A stretch of 64,000 bases of DNA, from positions 102,039-166,038 of the forward strand of contig DUBO01000050.1 of NCBI GenBank assembly GCA_012960245.1, given 5' to 3'. Below are positions 43,054 through 52,259 of this stretch, one piece after another. Numbering within the stretch: position 1 is the stretch's first letter; the number at the start of each line of letters is the position of its first letter. The DNA comes from Candidatus Binatota bacterium. GTDB lineage: Bacteria > Desulfobacterota > Binatia > UBA1149. The translations under genes were made by a program, and so were the position numbers. The notes under the pieces were generated by a model. The model ran no database searches and was not told the origin of the DNA. It worked only from the letters and a program-made list of their open reading frames with translations.

Positions 43054-43641
43054 TCAGCGCAGGGTCACGAGGACAAAGTGGGTGTTGATGCCCGAGTTGG
43101 CGTCGGCCCACAATCCTGCGTGCGAAAGATGGCGCAGGCGGTAGCCGACGGCCAGTAGTTTTCCACCGGTCGTGGGCAGGTCGAAGCCCACTCCGACCTG
43201 GTCGCTGAACAGTATGCGCGAACCCAGGTTCAATCCGCGCAGGTCCGACCACGCGATACCCACGCCGCCTTCTATCCATGGGCGCAGCAGGCCTTGGCCA
43301 GTTCCCTGCCAGCGCAACATCGGCACCAGTTGCAGGTCGAAGCTTTCGCGGTCGCCCGCGAACAAAGTGAGCAATGGCTCGAGCACGGTGGCGATTGTGC
43401 CCCCGTGACGACGCGCCGCGGCGTCAAGAAAATCCGGCCCCCGCCATTCGTAGCGGTATCCCAGCGAGAGGCTGTACATGGAGACGTCGCCCTTTTCGGA
43501 AAAGCCCACCGCGACTACCGGTCCCGACAGGGTGGCGCTCGCGGTGTCGGCAGGGGGCGATTCGCCTGACCATGCGCTGTTTGCGCCCAGCCAGAATGTT
43601 GCCAGCAGGACGGCTGAAAACAGTCTTGCCACGTTTCTCAT
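43054..43641 (-). CDS. pagL: PagL-like lipid A 3-O-deacylase
   Basis: Removes the 3-O acyl chain of lipid A in the outer membrane. The 195-aa product has a signal peptide (about 1-25, cleavage near SAWS) and an eight-strand barrel pattern; the catalytic region is YRLRHLSHAGLWADANSGIN with the His-Ser pair (HLS). ATG 43641 precedes a normal signal peptide; the earlier in-frame start at 43770 is unlikely. It ends in a polar residue (LVTLR), unlike typical barrels. It is divergent from dsbD. Confidence 0.8.
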   Translation of the reverse strand: MRNVARLFSAVLLATFWLGANSAWSGESPPADTASATLSGPVVAVGFSEKGDVSMYSLSLGYRYEWRGPDFLDAAARRHGGTIATVLEPLLTLFAGDRESFDLQLVPMLRWQGTGQGLLRPWIEGGVGIAWSDLRGLNLGSRILFSDQVGVGFDLPTTGGKLLAVGYRLRHLSHAGLWADANSGINTHFVLVTLR

Positions 43642-43778
43642 GGTCGTTGCATCCCGCTTGTTATATCCACGTAACAAGAAATACCCGGCCGCGAGCAGGC
43701 TCGCAAACCGGTGCCAGGACAGGTAGGCTGGAGAACGTGTCGTTTTTTTCAAGGGGGGTATGGCAACCACGCTCGCGG

Positions 43779-45527
43779 ATGATATCCGGACAGCGTTCTG
43801 CTGCAGCGCCAGGCCTGATGTTGTCCGCCGCGATGTTGTCCGCCGCGATCTGGATCGTCGCCCCGGTGCCAGCCTGGGCGGCCACCGTCCAGGGCCCGGC
43901 CCGCGCCGAGTTCAAGCTGAGTGATAACCGACTTCTTCCCGGTGACAGCAGCACGGTTGAACTCACGCTGTCTATCGCCGATGGCTGGCACATCAACGCT
44001 ATCGATCCCGGTCTCAAGTTCCTCGTGCCTGCCAGTCTTGATTTTAAGCTTCCTGAGGGCGTGTCAGTTTCCGAGCTGACCTGGCCTGTCCCCCAGCGCA
44101 CCCGGGTCCGCTTTGCCGGGGGCAACGACATCTACACCCATGAGGGCAGCATCACGGTCAGTGGCCAATTGCACTACGATAGCATCGCTCCAGCCGGTGG
44201 TCGCGCGGTGGCCATACTCGGCTACCAGGCCTGCAACGAAACACTGTGCCTGCGACCCGAGACTATAAGGGTGCCGCTGGCGATAGAGTTCGTTCCCCTG
44301 CAAGCGGCCGAGCACGCCGGACCGGGCTACTACAGCAACCTTGGCCATCACGCCGGGCTCGCGCTCGGCGGACTGTCGCGGGATGGAAGCCGGGCTCTTC
44401 TGCTCGGCCTGCTGCTGGTAGGGCTGGCGATCAACCTTGTCCCCTGCGTCGGCCCCCTGCTGGGCTCGTCGGCGAGGGCGCTCGACCAGGTCTCGAGCTC
44501 GGGCTCATTGCGGGCGTCGGTGGGTCTTCTGGCATACGCGGTAGGTAGTTCACTGGTACTTGCCTCGCTGGTGGGCGTGGCCGCTTCGCTCGAATCAGGT
44601 CCACTGGCCGGCAACTCGGTGGTCTACCGGGCAGCCCTGGCGATGCTGGTCGTGGCGTTGTGCTCGCTGGGCCTGGCCGTGCGGTCGCCGCGTTCGGTGC
44701 CGGGCTCGGCTGTTGCCTGGCTGTTTCTCGCGGGTATGGCAGCCGGCCTGCTCGGAGCACCGCTGGTTGCCCTGGTGACGGTGGCGATTTCGAAAACAGG
44801 CGCTTCTCAACCGTGGGTGCTGGCCGCGGCGGCGGCCGTGGTTGCCTTGCTGCCCTCGCTTGCGCTGGTGATGCTGGCCCGCTCGGGAGCTGACGCGGAC
44901 ACCGTTCCCGCCTGGGTGGAGCACTTGTTCGGCTGCGCGTTGCTGGTGGTAGCCTGCAGGCTGGCGGCACCCGTGCTGCCCGAGCCCCTATCGACTTCGC
45001 TCGTGCCGGCCTTCGTGTTCCTGGCCGCGTTGTACATCGGCCTTGTCGATCGCCCGGGGCCGCTGTCGATCTCTGCGGGCTCGCTGGCTCGCACCGCGGG
45101 CGCGGCCCTGCTGCTGGTGGCCACCGCCTCGGTTGCGGCTCCTGCGCCGCAGGCGACCGGCCTGGCCTGGCAGGAATTCTCGGCCGAAGTTTATGACGCT
45201 AATCAGCGTAGCGGGCGCCCCATGGTGATGGAGTTCACCGCCGATTGGTGCCTGCCCTGCCAGGAAATGAAAGAACAGACTTTCAGTGATGAAGGGGTCG
45301 TAAGGGCGTCAGAGGGCATCGATCTGTTGAGCGTGGACATAACCGCCATCAACGATTTCGTGGACAGGGTAATGAAGTCCTTCAAAGTGCAGAGCGCCCC
45401 GACAACGATATTTTTTGACTCCTCGGGCAAGGAAGTCACGCGACGAGCGGGTTTTATAGGGGCGGCCGACTTTATCCGGTTGCTCCGGCAGGCAGGCGAA
45501 GGTACACCTGCGAAGACCGGTATCTGA
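43779..45527 (+). CDS. dsbD: DsbD-like thiol:disulfide interchange protein (lacks second membrane Cys)
   Basis: DsbD carries reducing power from thioredoxin to periplasmic proteins. The 582-aa protein has a signal peptide (about 1-33), an N-terminal DsbD-alpha domain (about 40-170; YQACNETLCL with Cys pair), a membrane domain (about 200-440), and a C-terminal thioredoxin domain with DWCLPCQEM. In the membrane domain the first conserved Cys is present (NLVPCVGPLLG), but the second motif (normally GLxxSPCTxAP) reads GLLGAPLVAL without Cys. ATG 43779 gives the only good signal peptide. Confidence 0.85.
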   Translation: MISGQRSAAAPGLMLSAAMLSAAIWIVAPVPAWAATVQGPARAEFKLSDNRLLPGDSSTVELTLSIADGWHINAIDPGLKFLVPASLDFKLPEGVSVSELTWPVPQRTRVRFAGGNDIYTHEGSITVSGQLHYDSIAPAGGRAVAILGYQACNETLCLRPETIRVPLAIEFVPLQAAEHAGPGYYSNLGHHAGLALGGLSRDGSRALLLGLLLVGLAINLVPCVGPLLGSSARALDQVSSSGSLRASVGLLAYAVGSSLVLASLVGVAASLESGPLAGNSVVYRAALAMLVVALCSLGLAVRSPRSVPGSAVAWLFLAGMAAGLLGAPLVALVTVAISKTGASQPWVLAAAAAVVALLPSLALVMLARSGADADTVPAWVEHLFGCALLVVACRLAAPVLPEPLSTSLVPAFVFLAALYIGLVDRPGPLSISAGSLARTAGAALLLVATASVAAPAPQATGLAWQEFSAEVYDANQRSGRPMVMEFTADWCLPCQEMKEQTFSDEGVVRASEGIDLLSVDITAINDFVDRVMKSFKVQSAPTTIFFDSSGKEVTRRAGFIGAADFIRLLRQAGEGTPAKTGI

Positions 45528-45563
45528 GCCTCGCCCCGTCCGGGGCCGCCAGGAGGAATCACC

Positions 45564-46904
45564 ATAGAGTTTGCTGAACTTGACCTTCCCGAACAGGTAA
45601 GACGCGGTATTGCGTCGGCGGGATTCACCCACTGCACGCCTATACAGGAGCAGTCGCTTCCGCTTGCCTTGCAAGGACGAGACGTGGCCGGACAGGCCCA
45701 GACGGGCACGGGTAAAACCGCCGCTTTTCTCATTGCCATGTTCAGCCTTTTGCTGCGCCGGGATGCGCGCAGGCCCGAGGACGGTGGGTCCGCTCCGCGC
45801 TGCCTCATCGTTGCTCCTACGCGCGAGCTAGCCGTGCAGATACGCGACGAAGCCATCCTGCTGGGCCGATACTGCGACATGGAGATTGCCGCTGTTTACG
45901 GTGGCGTGGATTACGAGAAACAGCTCAACCACGTGAAGTCGGGCATAGACGTGCTCGTGGGGACGCCCGGGCGCTTGATCGACTACTACAAGCAGAGAGC
46001 TTTCACGCTTGATCACCTCGAGGTTCTCGTCATCGACGAGGCCGATCGCATGTTCGACATGGGGTTTATCGACGATATCCGTTACATGCTGCGCAACATG
46101 CCTCCGCCTGACCGTCGCGTGTCGTTTCTCTACTCCGCGACCTTATCGCAGAGGGTGGTCGAACTCGGCTACGAGCACCTGAGCGAACCTACGCAGGTGG
46201 AGGTGTCGCCCGAGCAGGTGACCGCCGACAACATCGAGCAGACCGTTTACCACGTGGGCATGGACGAAAAGTTTTCGTTGTTGCTGGGACTGCTGCGTCG
46301 CGAAAAGCCCGATCGCGCGCTGCTGTTTGTAAACACAAGAATAATGGCGACCCAGCTGGCCGAGAGGCTCACTCTCGAAGGTTTCAGCGCCGGGGCCCTG
46401 GCGGGCGACGTGGATCAGCGCAAGCGGCTGAAGTTGCTCAACGGTTTCAAGGAGGGCTCGATCAGCCTGCTCGTGGCCACCGATGTGGCCTCGCGGGGGC
46501 TGCACATTGAAGAGGTCAGCCACGTTTTTAACTACGACCTGCCGCAGGACCCCGAGGACTACGTCCACCGCATAGGCCGAACCGCCCGTGCCGGGGCTTC
46601 GGGCAAGGCGATTTCGCTGGCCTGCGAGCGCTACGTGTATTCTTACGAGGCTATCGAGGAATTCGTCGGCTACAGTCTGCCCTTTGAATTTCCGGCCGAA
46701 GAGTTGCTGGCGAAGCCCAAGCGGTGGACTCCCAAGCGGGTTAAGCGGGGCGGGCCCGGTGGTGCCAGGGGCGGACCGGGCGGCGGCCGCGGCGGTGGCC
46801 GCGGGGGTGGCCGCGGGGGTGATCCAGGAAGGTCGTCGGGTGGCGGTGGCCGTCAGGGGCGACGGAGATCGACGGGGTCCGGTTCGGGCGCCCGGACCGG
46901 CTGA
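45564..46904 (+). CDS. DEAD-box ATP-dependent RNA helicase, apparently with an ATA start codon
   Basis: The protein has the Q-motif (EFAELDLPEQVRRGIASAGF ... TPIQ), Walker A AQTGTGKT, PTRELA, IDEADRMFDMGF, YSAT, and HRIGRTAR, followed by a C-terminal RGG-rich tail (RGGGRGGGRGG, residues about 400-420). It is a RhlE/RhlB-like helicase acting in RNA decay or ribosome assembly. There is no ATG, GTG or TTG in frame between the dsbD stop and the Q-motif. A strong AGGAGG (45551-45556) is followed 7 bases later by ATA GAG TTT, so ATA at 45564 is the likely start. The first normal in-frame start (TTG 45669) would delete the Q-motif. Confidence 0.85.
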   Translation: MEFAELDLPEQVRRGIASAGFTHCTPIQEQSLPLALQGRDVAGQAQTGTGKTAAFLIAMFSLLLRRDARRPEDGGSAPRCLIVAPTRELAVQIRDEAILLGRYCDMEIAAVYGGVDYEKQLNHVKSGIDVLVGTPGRLIDYYKQRAFTLDHLEVLVIDEADRMFDMGFIDDIRYMLRNMPPPDRRVSFLYSATLSQRVVELGYEHLSEPTQVEVSPEQVTADNIEQTVYHVGMDEKFSLLLGLLRREKPDRALLFVNTRIMATQLAERLTLEGFSAGALAGDVDQRKRLKLLNGFKEGSISLLVATDVASRGLHIEEVSHVFNYDLPQDPEDYVHRIGRTARAGASGKAISLACERYVYSYEAIEEFVGYSLPFEFPAEELLAKPKRWTPKRVKRGGPGGARGGPGGGRGGGRGGGRGGDPGRSSGGGGRQGRRRSTGSGSGARTG

Positions 46905-46919
46905 CCGGGAGAAGGGGCG

Positions 46920-48611
46920 TTGGCGGTACTGGCAGCGGTTGTCTGTCTGGCGTGTTATGCCGCGACCTATCGTTTCTACGCGGGCTATCTTTCCTCGCGC
47001 ATTTTCTCGCTGCGCGCAGATGTTGCGACTCCGGCCCACCAACTACGTGACGACATAGACTACGTACCCGCGCCGCGGGGCGTTCTCTTCGGCCATCATT
47101 TTGCTTCCATAACCGGCTTGTCGCCGATGCTCGGTCCGGCCATCGCCGTGATCTGGGGATGGCTGCCGGCCATGATCTGGGTAGTGGCGGGTTCGCTGTT
47201 TATAGGTTGCGTGCACGACATGAGCGCTCTCGTGTTGTCGGTGCGGGCGCGCGGCTTGTCGGTGGGGGCCATTACCGAGGGCATCATCGGCGCGCGGGCC
47301 AAGACGATGTTTCACGTCGTCATCTTTTTTGGCGTGGCACTCGCCATGGGTGTGTTCGTGTCGATTCTCTGCGACCTGTTCATGCCCGGGGCTTACCCCC
47401 AGGCCGTGATGCCGTCGGCTGTTATCATGGCGCTGGCCGTGGTCACGGGCGTGGCTTCGTACAAGCGGGGTGTGTCGATGACCCGGCTCGCTACGGCAGC
47501 TTTCGTGATCACCTTGCTGGCCGTGTTCCTGGCGGCTACCAACGAGTGGCTGTCGCCGCAGTGGGACAGCCGCGGTGGCTGGGGAGCCCTGCTGCTGGCT
47601 TACGCTTTCGGTGCCTCGGTGCTGCCGGTCTGGCTGCTGCTGCAGCCGAGGGATTTTATCAACTCGCTGCTGCTGTATCTCGGCATGGGTCTTATGTACG
47701 GCGGTTTTTTTGTCCTCGCGCCCGAGTTTTCTTCGCCCGCGGTGGTGCTCAATCCCGAGGGAGCGCCGCCGATGTTTCCCTTCGTGTTCGTGGTCATCGC
47801 CTGTGGGGCGGTGTCCGGCTTTCACGGGCTGGTGGCCTCGGGAACGACCGCCAAGCAGCTCGACCGTGAAACCGACGCGCGGGCTATCGGCTACGGCGGC
47901 ATGATGGGCGAGTCGTTGCTGGGCCTGATGGCGGTGCTGGCCTGCACGGCCGGCTTCAGCTCCGCGGGTTCCTGGCACGAGCACTACTCAAGCTGGGGGG
48001 CGGCCAATACCCTCGGCGGTAAGCTGGGCGTGTTCATAGAGGGCGGTGCACGTTTTGTTTCGACCCTCGGGCTGCCCTCTGAGTTGTCTACCGCGTTGAT
48101 ATCGGTAGTGGTGGTGTCGTTTGCTCTCACTACCCTCGACTCGGCTACGCGCCTGCTCAGGTACAACATTGCCGAAATGGGGCAGGGCTTCGGCGTGAAG
48201 CGCGAAAACCGTTTTGTGACCTCGGCGTTGGCCGTGGTGGTGATAGGCTTCTTTGCCTTCTACGAGGTGGACGGCCAGCCGATGGGGCTCACCCTCTGGG
48301 GCCTGTTCGGTACCACCAACCAGTTGCTCGCCAGCCTGACGCTTATCCTCGTGTCGTTGTACCTGTACCAGCGAGGCCGCAACCCGCTGGTCGCCGCCGT
48401 GCCCGCGGTCTTCATGACGATTACGACCGTGGTGGCGATGGTGAACAATCTCGGTCGTTTCTACGACGCCGGCCAGCACCTGTTGTTCGCGGTCGGCCTG
48501 CTCCTGCTGCTGCTGGCCCTGGGCGTCGTGGGCGAGGGGCTGCTCGCGCTCAGGCGTGCAACCACTGCCAGGGCTGCCGGCCCGCCGCTCGACCGCCTCT
48601 CGGTATTCTGA
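46920..48611 (+). CDS. cstA: CstA-family carbon-starvation/pyruvate transporter
   Basis: The 563-aa inner-membrane protein has about 14-16 helices. Family blocks are YVPAPRGVLFGHHFASITGL, GCVHDMSAL, ITEGIIGARAK, LLLQPRDFINS and FGTTNQLLASLTL. CstA/BtsT relatives import pyruvate or peptides. The start is TTG at 46920, preceded by GAGAAGGGG; it follows the helicase gene by 15 bp. Confidence 0.92.
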   Translation: MAVLAAVVCLACYAATYRFYAGYLSSRIFSLRADVATPAHQLRDDIDYVPAPRGVLFGHHFASITGLSPMLGPAIAVIWGWLPAMIWVVAGSLFIGCVHDMSALVLSVRARGLSVGAITEGIIGARAKTMFHVVIFFGVALAMGVFVSILCDLFMPGAYPQAVMPSAVIMALAVVTGVASYKRGVSMTRLATAAFVITLLAVFLAATNEWLSPQWDSRGGWGALLLAYAFGASVLPVWLLLQPRDFINSLLLYLGMGLMYGGFFVLAPEFSSPAVVLNPEGAPPMFPFVFVVIACGAVSGFHGLVASGTTAKQLDRETDARAIGYGGMMGESLLGLMAVLACTAGFSSAGSWHEHYSSWGAANTLGGKLGVFIEGGARFVSTLGLPSELSTALISVVVVSFALTTLDSATRLLRYNIAEMGQGFGVKRENRFVTSALAVVVIGFFAFYEVDGQPMGLTLWGLFGTTNQLLASLTLILVSLYLYQRGRNPLVAAVPAVFMTITTVVAMVNNLGRFYDAGQHLLFAVGLLLLLLALGVVGEGLLALRRATTARAAGPPLDRLSVF

Positions 48612-48727
48612 GGGCAAGGCGCCCGACAGGGGCGAAGCGCACGGGGACGCCTCGCCATTCTGGAGAGGACGGTGTTGTGCGAAAACCATTGGCAGACGCG
48701 CCGTAGCCTGATAGGTTACGTCTGGAG

Positions 48728-49651
48728 ATGGCTTTGGACTCTTTTCCCGACGCGGTCCATAGCGTACCGCTTGCCAGTCAGGAAGCTTCCCCACGCAAAA
48801 GTTTTGCCCTTGACGAAGAGGGGCGCCGGCGCCTGGCTGAGGCCACGGCACCACGAGTAAACGAGGCTATCGAGGCGGGATCAGCCGATAATTATGGTCT
48901 TGACCTTGCCTTCCGCTCCCGCTCGGAACCGCTGTTCAAGTTTCTTTTTGACAACTACTGGCGGGTCGATCTGCAAGGGCTCGAAAACCTGCCCGAGCAG
49001 GGTGGCGCCATACTCGTGGGTAATCACTCGGGTGCGCTGCCCCTGGACGCGACCATGGTCTGCTACGCGCTGTCCAACGTCTGGAAGCCCGGCCGCGTGG
49101 TCCGGCCGCTCTTTGACGCTTTTGTAGAGGGCATGGGGCCGGTGGCGGACGCTTACCGAAAGATGGGCGGGGCGCCGGCTCGCTACGCGGTTGCCGACCA
49201 ACTTCTCGGCCGTGGCGAAATGCCCCTTATATTTCCCGAGGGCGTAAACGGTGTCGCCAAGCTCTTCGACGAGCGTTACAAGCTGCGTCGCTTTGCCACT
49301 TCGGCTGCCAGGCTCAGCCTGCGCCACCGTGTGCCCATCATTCCCTTTGCCGTCATCGGGGCGGAGGAAACCTACCCCGTCATCGGTCGCAGCAGGAGGC
49401 TGGGCCGTCTGCTCGGCGCGCCCTACATGCCCATCACCCCGCTGTTTCCACTGCTCGGCCTGGGTGGATTGTTGCCGCTGCCCACGCGTTGGACCCTGGT
49501 GTTCGGCAGGCGGATTTACCTCTACCGTGAGAATCGTTTTCGCGGTGAAGGCAGCACAGATTTTGACGCCATGTCGCAAAGGCTTCGGCGTACCGTGCAG
49601 GTGCTCATTCGCCGTAAGCTGGGCCAGCGCAAGTCGATCTTCCTTGGCTGA
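48728..49651 (+). CDS. PlsC-like lysophospholipid acyltransferase
   Basis: The 307-aa protein carries the PlsC motifs NHSGALPLD (HxxxxxD), RKMGGAPARYAVA (block II), and FPEGVNG (block III, EG). It acylates a glycerophospholipid or ornithine lipid acceptor at the inner membrane. A C-terminal extension (about 230-307) contains TPLFPLLGLGGLLPLP. It lies 28 bp upstream of the sulfatase-like gene. Confidence 0.88.
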   Translation: MALDSFPDAVHSVPLASQEASPRKSFALDEEGRRRLAEATAPRVNEAIEAGSADNYGLDLAFRSRSEPLFKFLFDNYWRVDLQGLENLPEQGGAILVGNHSGALPLDATMVCYALSNVWKPGRVVRPLFDAFVEGMGPVADAYRKMGGAPARYAVADQLLGRGEMPLIFPEGVNGVAKLFDERYKLRRFATSAARLSLRHRVPIIPFAVIGAEETYPVIGRSRRLGRLLGAPYMPITPLFPLLGLGGLLPLPTRWTLVFGRRIYLYRENRFRGEGSTDFDAMSQRLRRTVQVLIRRKLGQRKSIFLG

Positions 49652-49679
49652 GCATCTTCGCTACCCATCGTCGCGACCA

Positions 49680-51191
49680 ATGACGGCCAACAGCATGGTT
49701 GTCGCGACAATACTGTTGCTCAGCGTCGCCGCCTGTCGCCCGTCTTCTACCGTTGCGCCTACTACTGTTACGCCCATGCCGGGCATACCGATACTGTTGC
49801 TGACCGTAGACGCGCTGCGGGCCGACCACCTGTCGATATACGGTTATCCGAGAGACACCGCTCCCGCGCTCAGTCGGTTGGCCGAGGACGCGGTTGTTTT
49901 TGAACGTGCGTTTACCCCCTGCCCCCGTACCAGCCCGGCCTTCGCGTCGTTGTTTACCGGAAAATATCCGCACGGCCACGGGCTGAGGCAACTGGGGCAG
50001 GAGCTGGCCGGCGATAATCTCACCCTGGCCGAATTGCTCGCGGAGGCTGGTTACAGCAGTCGCGGATTCGTGAGCAGCACGGTGCTGGTCGGCCAACTCT
50101 CGGGTCTTGACCAGGGCTTTGATGCCTGGGATGACCTGCTGCCGGCGCGCGAACGCAACCGTGAGAACTATCAGCGCATCGCGGCCGAGACCGTGGCCAG
50201 CGTCTCCCGCGAGCTGGACGGGGGGTGGCAACCCGGTTTTCTTTTTCTGCACCTCATCGATCCGCACGGACCCTACGCAGCACCCGAGCCGCGTAGCTTT
50301 GCGCCCGGCCCGGCGGCGTCTGCCTCCGGGCTGTTCGAGCCCTCGCTGGTACCCGAATACCAACGGCTCGACCAACGGCCGCGCCTGCGTGATTACATCG
50401 ACGCCTACGATGCCGAGATAAGTTATGCCGATGCCTGGCTGGGGCGCTTGCTTGAGAGGCTGCGGCAGACCGACCTCTACGACAGGGCGTTGATAGTGGT
50501 CACGGCCGATCACGGCGAGGCATTCGGCGAACACGGTTCCTGGTTCAGGCACGGGGCGACACTGCACGAAGAGTCGACCAGGGTGCCGTTGCTGATTAAG
50601 CTGCCCGCCGGCCCGCGCGCCGCGGCGCCCGCGCGGGTGACGGCAGCGGTATCATTGGTAGACCTGCTTCCCACCCTGCTCGACTACGCGGGGGTGTCGC
50701 CACCACCCGGCCTGCACGGTAGCAGCTTGCGGGGCCTGCTCGAGGGTGACTCGCAAAGCTCCCGCGCCGTGTTTTCTACCCGGACAGGGAGGACCATCAA
50801 GTGGGCAGCCCACACCCGCCAGGGCACACTGCTGGCGTCGGACTGCCCCGGCGGTGACCCCGGGCTGTGCGCGTGGAGTTGGTTCGACGCCGCCGACGCT
50901 GACAGCCGCGACGGCTTGCCGGCCGCCAGCGCTCCAGCGGGCACGGCCGAAAAACTGCGCGACTTCGTTACCCGCTCGCGAGCAGCCACACTGTCGTTCG
51001 CTGTAGCGAGGCGCTATCGTCCGTCGGACAGGGATTTTGTTGGGAGCTTCATGCAGGAGCACAACCGCGGCGAGGCTGGCCTGGACAGGCAGCAGCGACT
51101 CGCACTCGAGGAGCTGGGCTACCTGCAACCCCTCGCCGACGATGAGCCCCCTGCCGGCCGGAAGCCGTCCGAGCAGGATCACAGGAGGTAA
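49680..51191 (+). CDS. Sulfatase-fold lipoprotein with Thr at the nucleophile position
   Basis: The 503-aa protein has a lipoprotein signal (ILLLSVAACRP) and an alkaline-phosphatase-superfamily domain: metal-binding VDALRADHLSIYGY, catalytic segment RTSPAFASLFTGKYPHGHG, HLIDPHGPY and TADHGEAFGEHG. At the position of the formylglycine Cys/Ser of true sulfatases there is Thr (T in RTSPAF), so it is more likely a phosphotransferase/phosphodiesterase-type member than a sulfatase. The overlap with the acyltransferase operon and the periplasmic location suggest envelope lipid or glycan modification. The stop overlaps the glutaredoxin start (TAATG). Confidence 0.85.
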   Translation: MTANSMVVATILLLSVAACRPSSTVAPTTVTPMPGIPILLLTVDALRADHLSIYGYPRDTAPALSRLAEDAVVFERAFTPCPRTSPAFASLFTGKYPHGHGLRQLGQELAGDNLTLAELLAEAGYSSRGFVSSTVLVGQLSGLDQGFDAWDDLLPARERNRENYQRIAAETVASVSRELDGGWQPGFLFLHLIDPHGPYAAPEPRSFAPGPAASASGLFEPSLVPEYQRLDQRPRLRDYIDAYDAEISYADAWLGRLLERLRQTDLYDRALIVVTADHGEAFGEHGSWFRHGATLHEESTRVPLLIKLPAGPRAAAPARVTAAVSLVDLLPTLLDYAGVSPPPGLHGSSLRGLLEGDSQSSRAVFSTRTGRTIKWAAHTRQGTLLASDCPGGDPGLCAWSWFDAADADSRDGLPAASAPAGTAEKLRDFVTRSRAATLSFAVARRYRPSDRDFVGSFMQEHNRGEAGLDRQQRLALEELGYLQPLADDEPPAGRKPSEQDHRR

Positions 51192-51409
51192 TGACTACCG
51201 TGGCAGTAACGCTTTATGTAAAGACCGGGTGTCCGTACTGCTCGGCCCTGCGCGGCCGCCTGCAGGCCGAGGGAAAGCCGTTCTCGGAGATAAATGTACT
51301 CGATCAACCAGAGCGCGTGCCCGAGTTACTTAAGCTGAGTGGCGGTGAGCGTATAGTGCCGGTGCTTGTAGACGGGGGCCGCGTGGAGGTAGCCCCCGAG
51401 GGGGGTTGA
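51191..51409 (+). CDS. Glutaredoxin-like protein
   Basis: The 72-aa protein has the classical CPYC redox site (TGCPYCSALRG) at residues about 14-17, and RIVPVLVDGG, close to the usual TVP cis-Pro segment. It is compact and cytosolic. The ATG overlaps the preceding stop by one base. A GGGGC-TCG-GCCCC hairpin (51474-51486) lies downstream without a T-run. Confidence 0.85.
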   Translation: MTTVAVTLYVKTGCPYCSALRGRLQAEGKPFSEINVLDQPERVPELLKLSGGERIVPVLVDGGRVEVAPEGG

Positions 51410-51592
51410 GGGTTTTAGAACGCGGCCGTGTGCCGCATAATCCAACTACTATTTCCGTCCCGGCCGTTGGCTTGGGGCTCGGCCCCGGGCCGCCTCCGCG
51501 GGCACGAAAATTGCCGGTAATTTGTTTGCATAAAAGTCTTGCTAAGCGGCCTCAACCCGTTGTAGTGTTCGAGTCAAGCATGGAATTTATCG

Positions 51593-51889
51593 ATGAGGGG
51601 TATAAGGCAATTTCTTCGCCTCGGTGACCGCGTCTGGCAGGAGTACCGGGAGGATTGGGGTAACGGCGTGGTCGTCGAGGTCATGACCTCAACGATAATC
51701 GGCGGCACCTGCCTGGTGCGCATTCTCTTCGAAGACGGTCAGCAGCGTACCTTCAACAACGACCTTAACAGCGAGATGTGTTGCGCCCGCATGGGCATGT
51801 GCAGGGAGCACGTTCTCGGTCGGGGCCGCGATCGCAGCGACAGCCGCAGGCCGGTCACCCGCCAGTTAACGGCCGCAGAGCTTGGCTGA
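51593..51889 (+). CDS. DUF3553-like small protein
   Basis: The 98-aa protein has the pattern RLGDRVWQEYREDWGNGVV and FEDGQQRTFNNDL, which resembles the SH3-like DUF3553 domain (found in UvrD/PcrA C-termini and as stand-alone proteins). A Cys-rich stretch CCARMGMC and a basic tail follow. Function unknown; nucleic-acid or RNA polymerase binding is conceivable for SH3-like folds. The start codon is uncertain. Confidence 0.65.
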   Translation: MRGIRQFLRLGDRVWQEYREDWGNGVVVEVMTSTIIGGTCLVRILFEDGQQRTFNNDLNSEMCCARMGMCREHVLGRGRDRSDSRRPVTRQLTAAELG

Positions 51890-51916
51890 GAGCTCCTTTC
51901 TATAGACCGCCGGCGG

Positions 51917-52156
51917 TCAGTCTTCAGTATCAGCCTGGGCAGTGTTGTCGGCGGCTCCAGCCGGGGCTGCCGTGTCGCTTGATCGGCTGTCTTCGGCCGG
52001 TAGCGGCTTGCCCCAGGGGTCGGTGGGAGCGATGCCTATCTTGTCGAGCGTAGCCAGGGTGTCCGTGTTGACCCATTCCGTTCCCATAACGCAGGGCCTG
52101 GGCTGACCGTTCTCGTCAACGGTCGACGGGCCGGCGACATTGAAGTCCAATTGCAT
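51917..52156 (-). CDS. Hypothetical protein, acidic
   Basis: The 79-aa product (from ATG 52156; a GTG at 52186 would add 10 residues) has no signal peptide or membrane helix. It begins MQLDFNVAGPSTVDENGQ and ends in an Ala/Asp-rich tail (DTAAPAGAADNTAQADTED). No family recognised. It lies between the DUF3553-like gene and ileS on the opposite strand. Confidence 0.5.
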   Translation of the reverse strand: MQLDFNVAGPSTVDENGQPRPCVMGTEWVNTDTLATLDKIGIAPTDPWGKPLPAEDSRSSDTAAPAGAADNTAQADTED

Positions 52157-52259
52157 TCTCTTTGCCACGGTCGAGTACCCTGCCACGGATACGACCGAGT
52201 TGCCAGCCTGCCGTTAAGTTGATATCGCTGCTCTTTCGGCCCTCCTGCGGCTAAAGGCG

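Noticed and set aside
46780-46860. Tandem GGC/GGT-rich repeats as a possible CRISPR or minisatellite
   Set aside because: They encode the RGG-rich C-terminal tail of the helicase; there is no spacer-repeat structure.
46143-47042. Reverse frame opposite the helicase and cstA start
   Set aside because: Antisense to conserved helicase motifs; no recognisable domain.
51406-51627. Forward frame between the glutaredoxin and DUF3553-like genes
   Set aside because: Overlaps both neighbours slightly, Pro/Arg-rich and without start-site signals.
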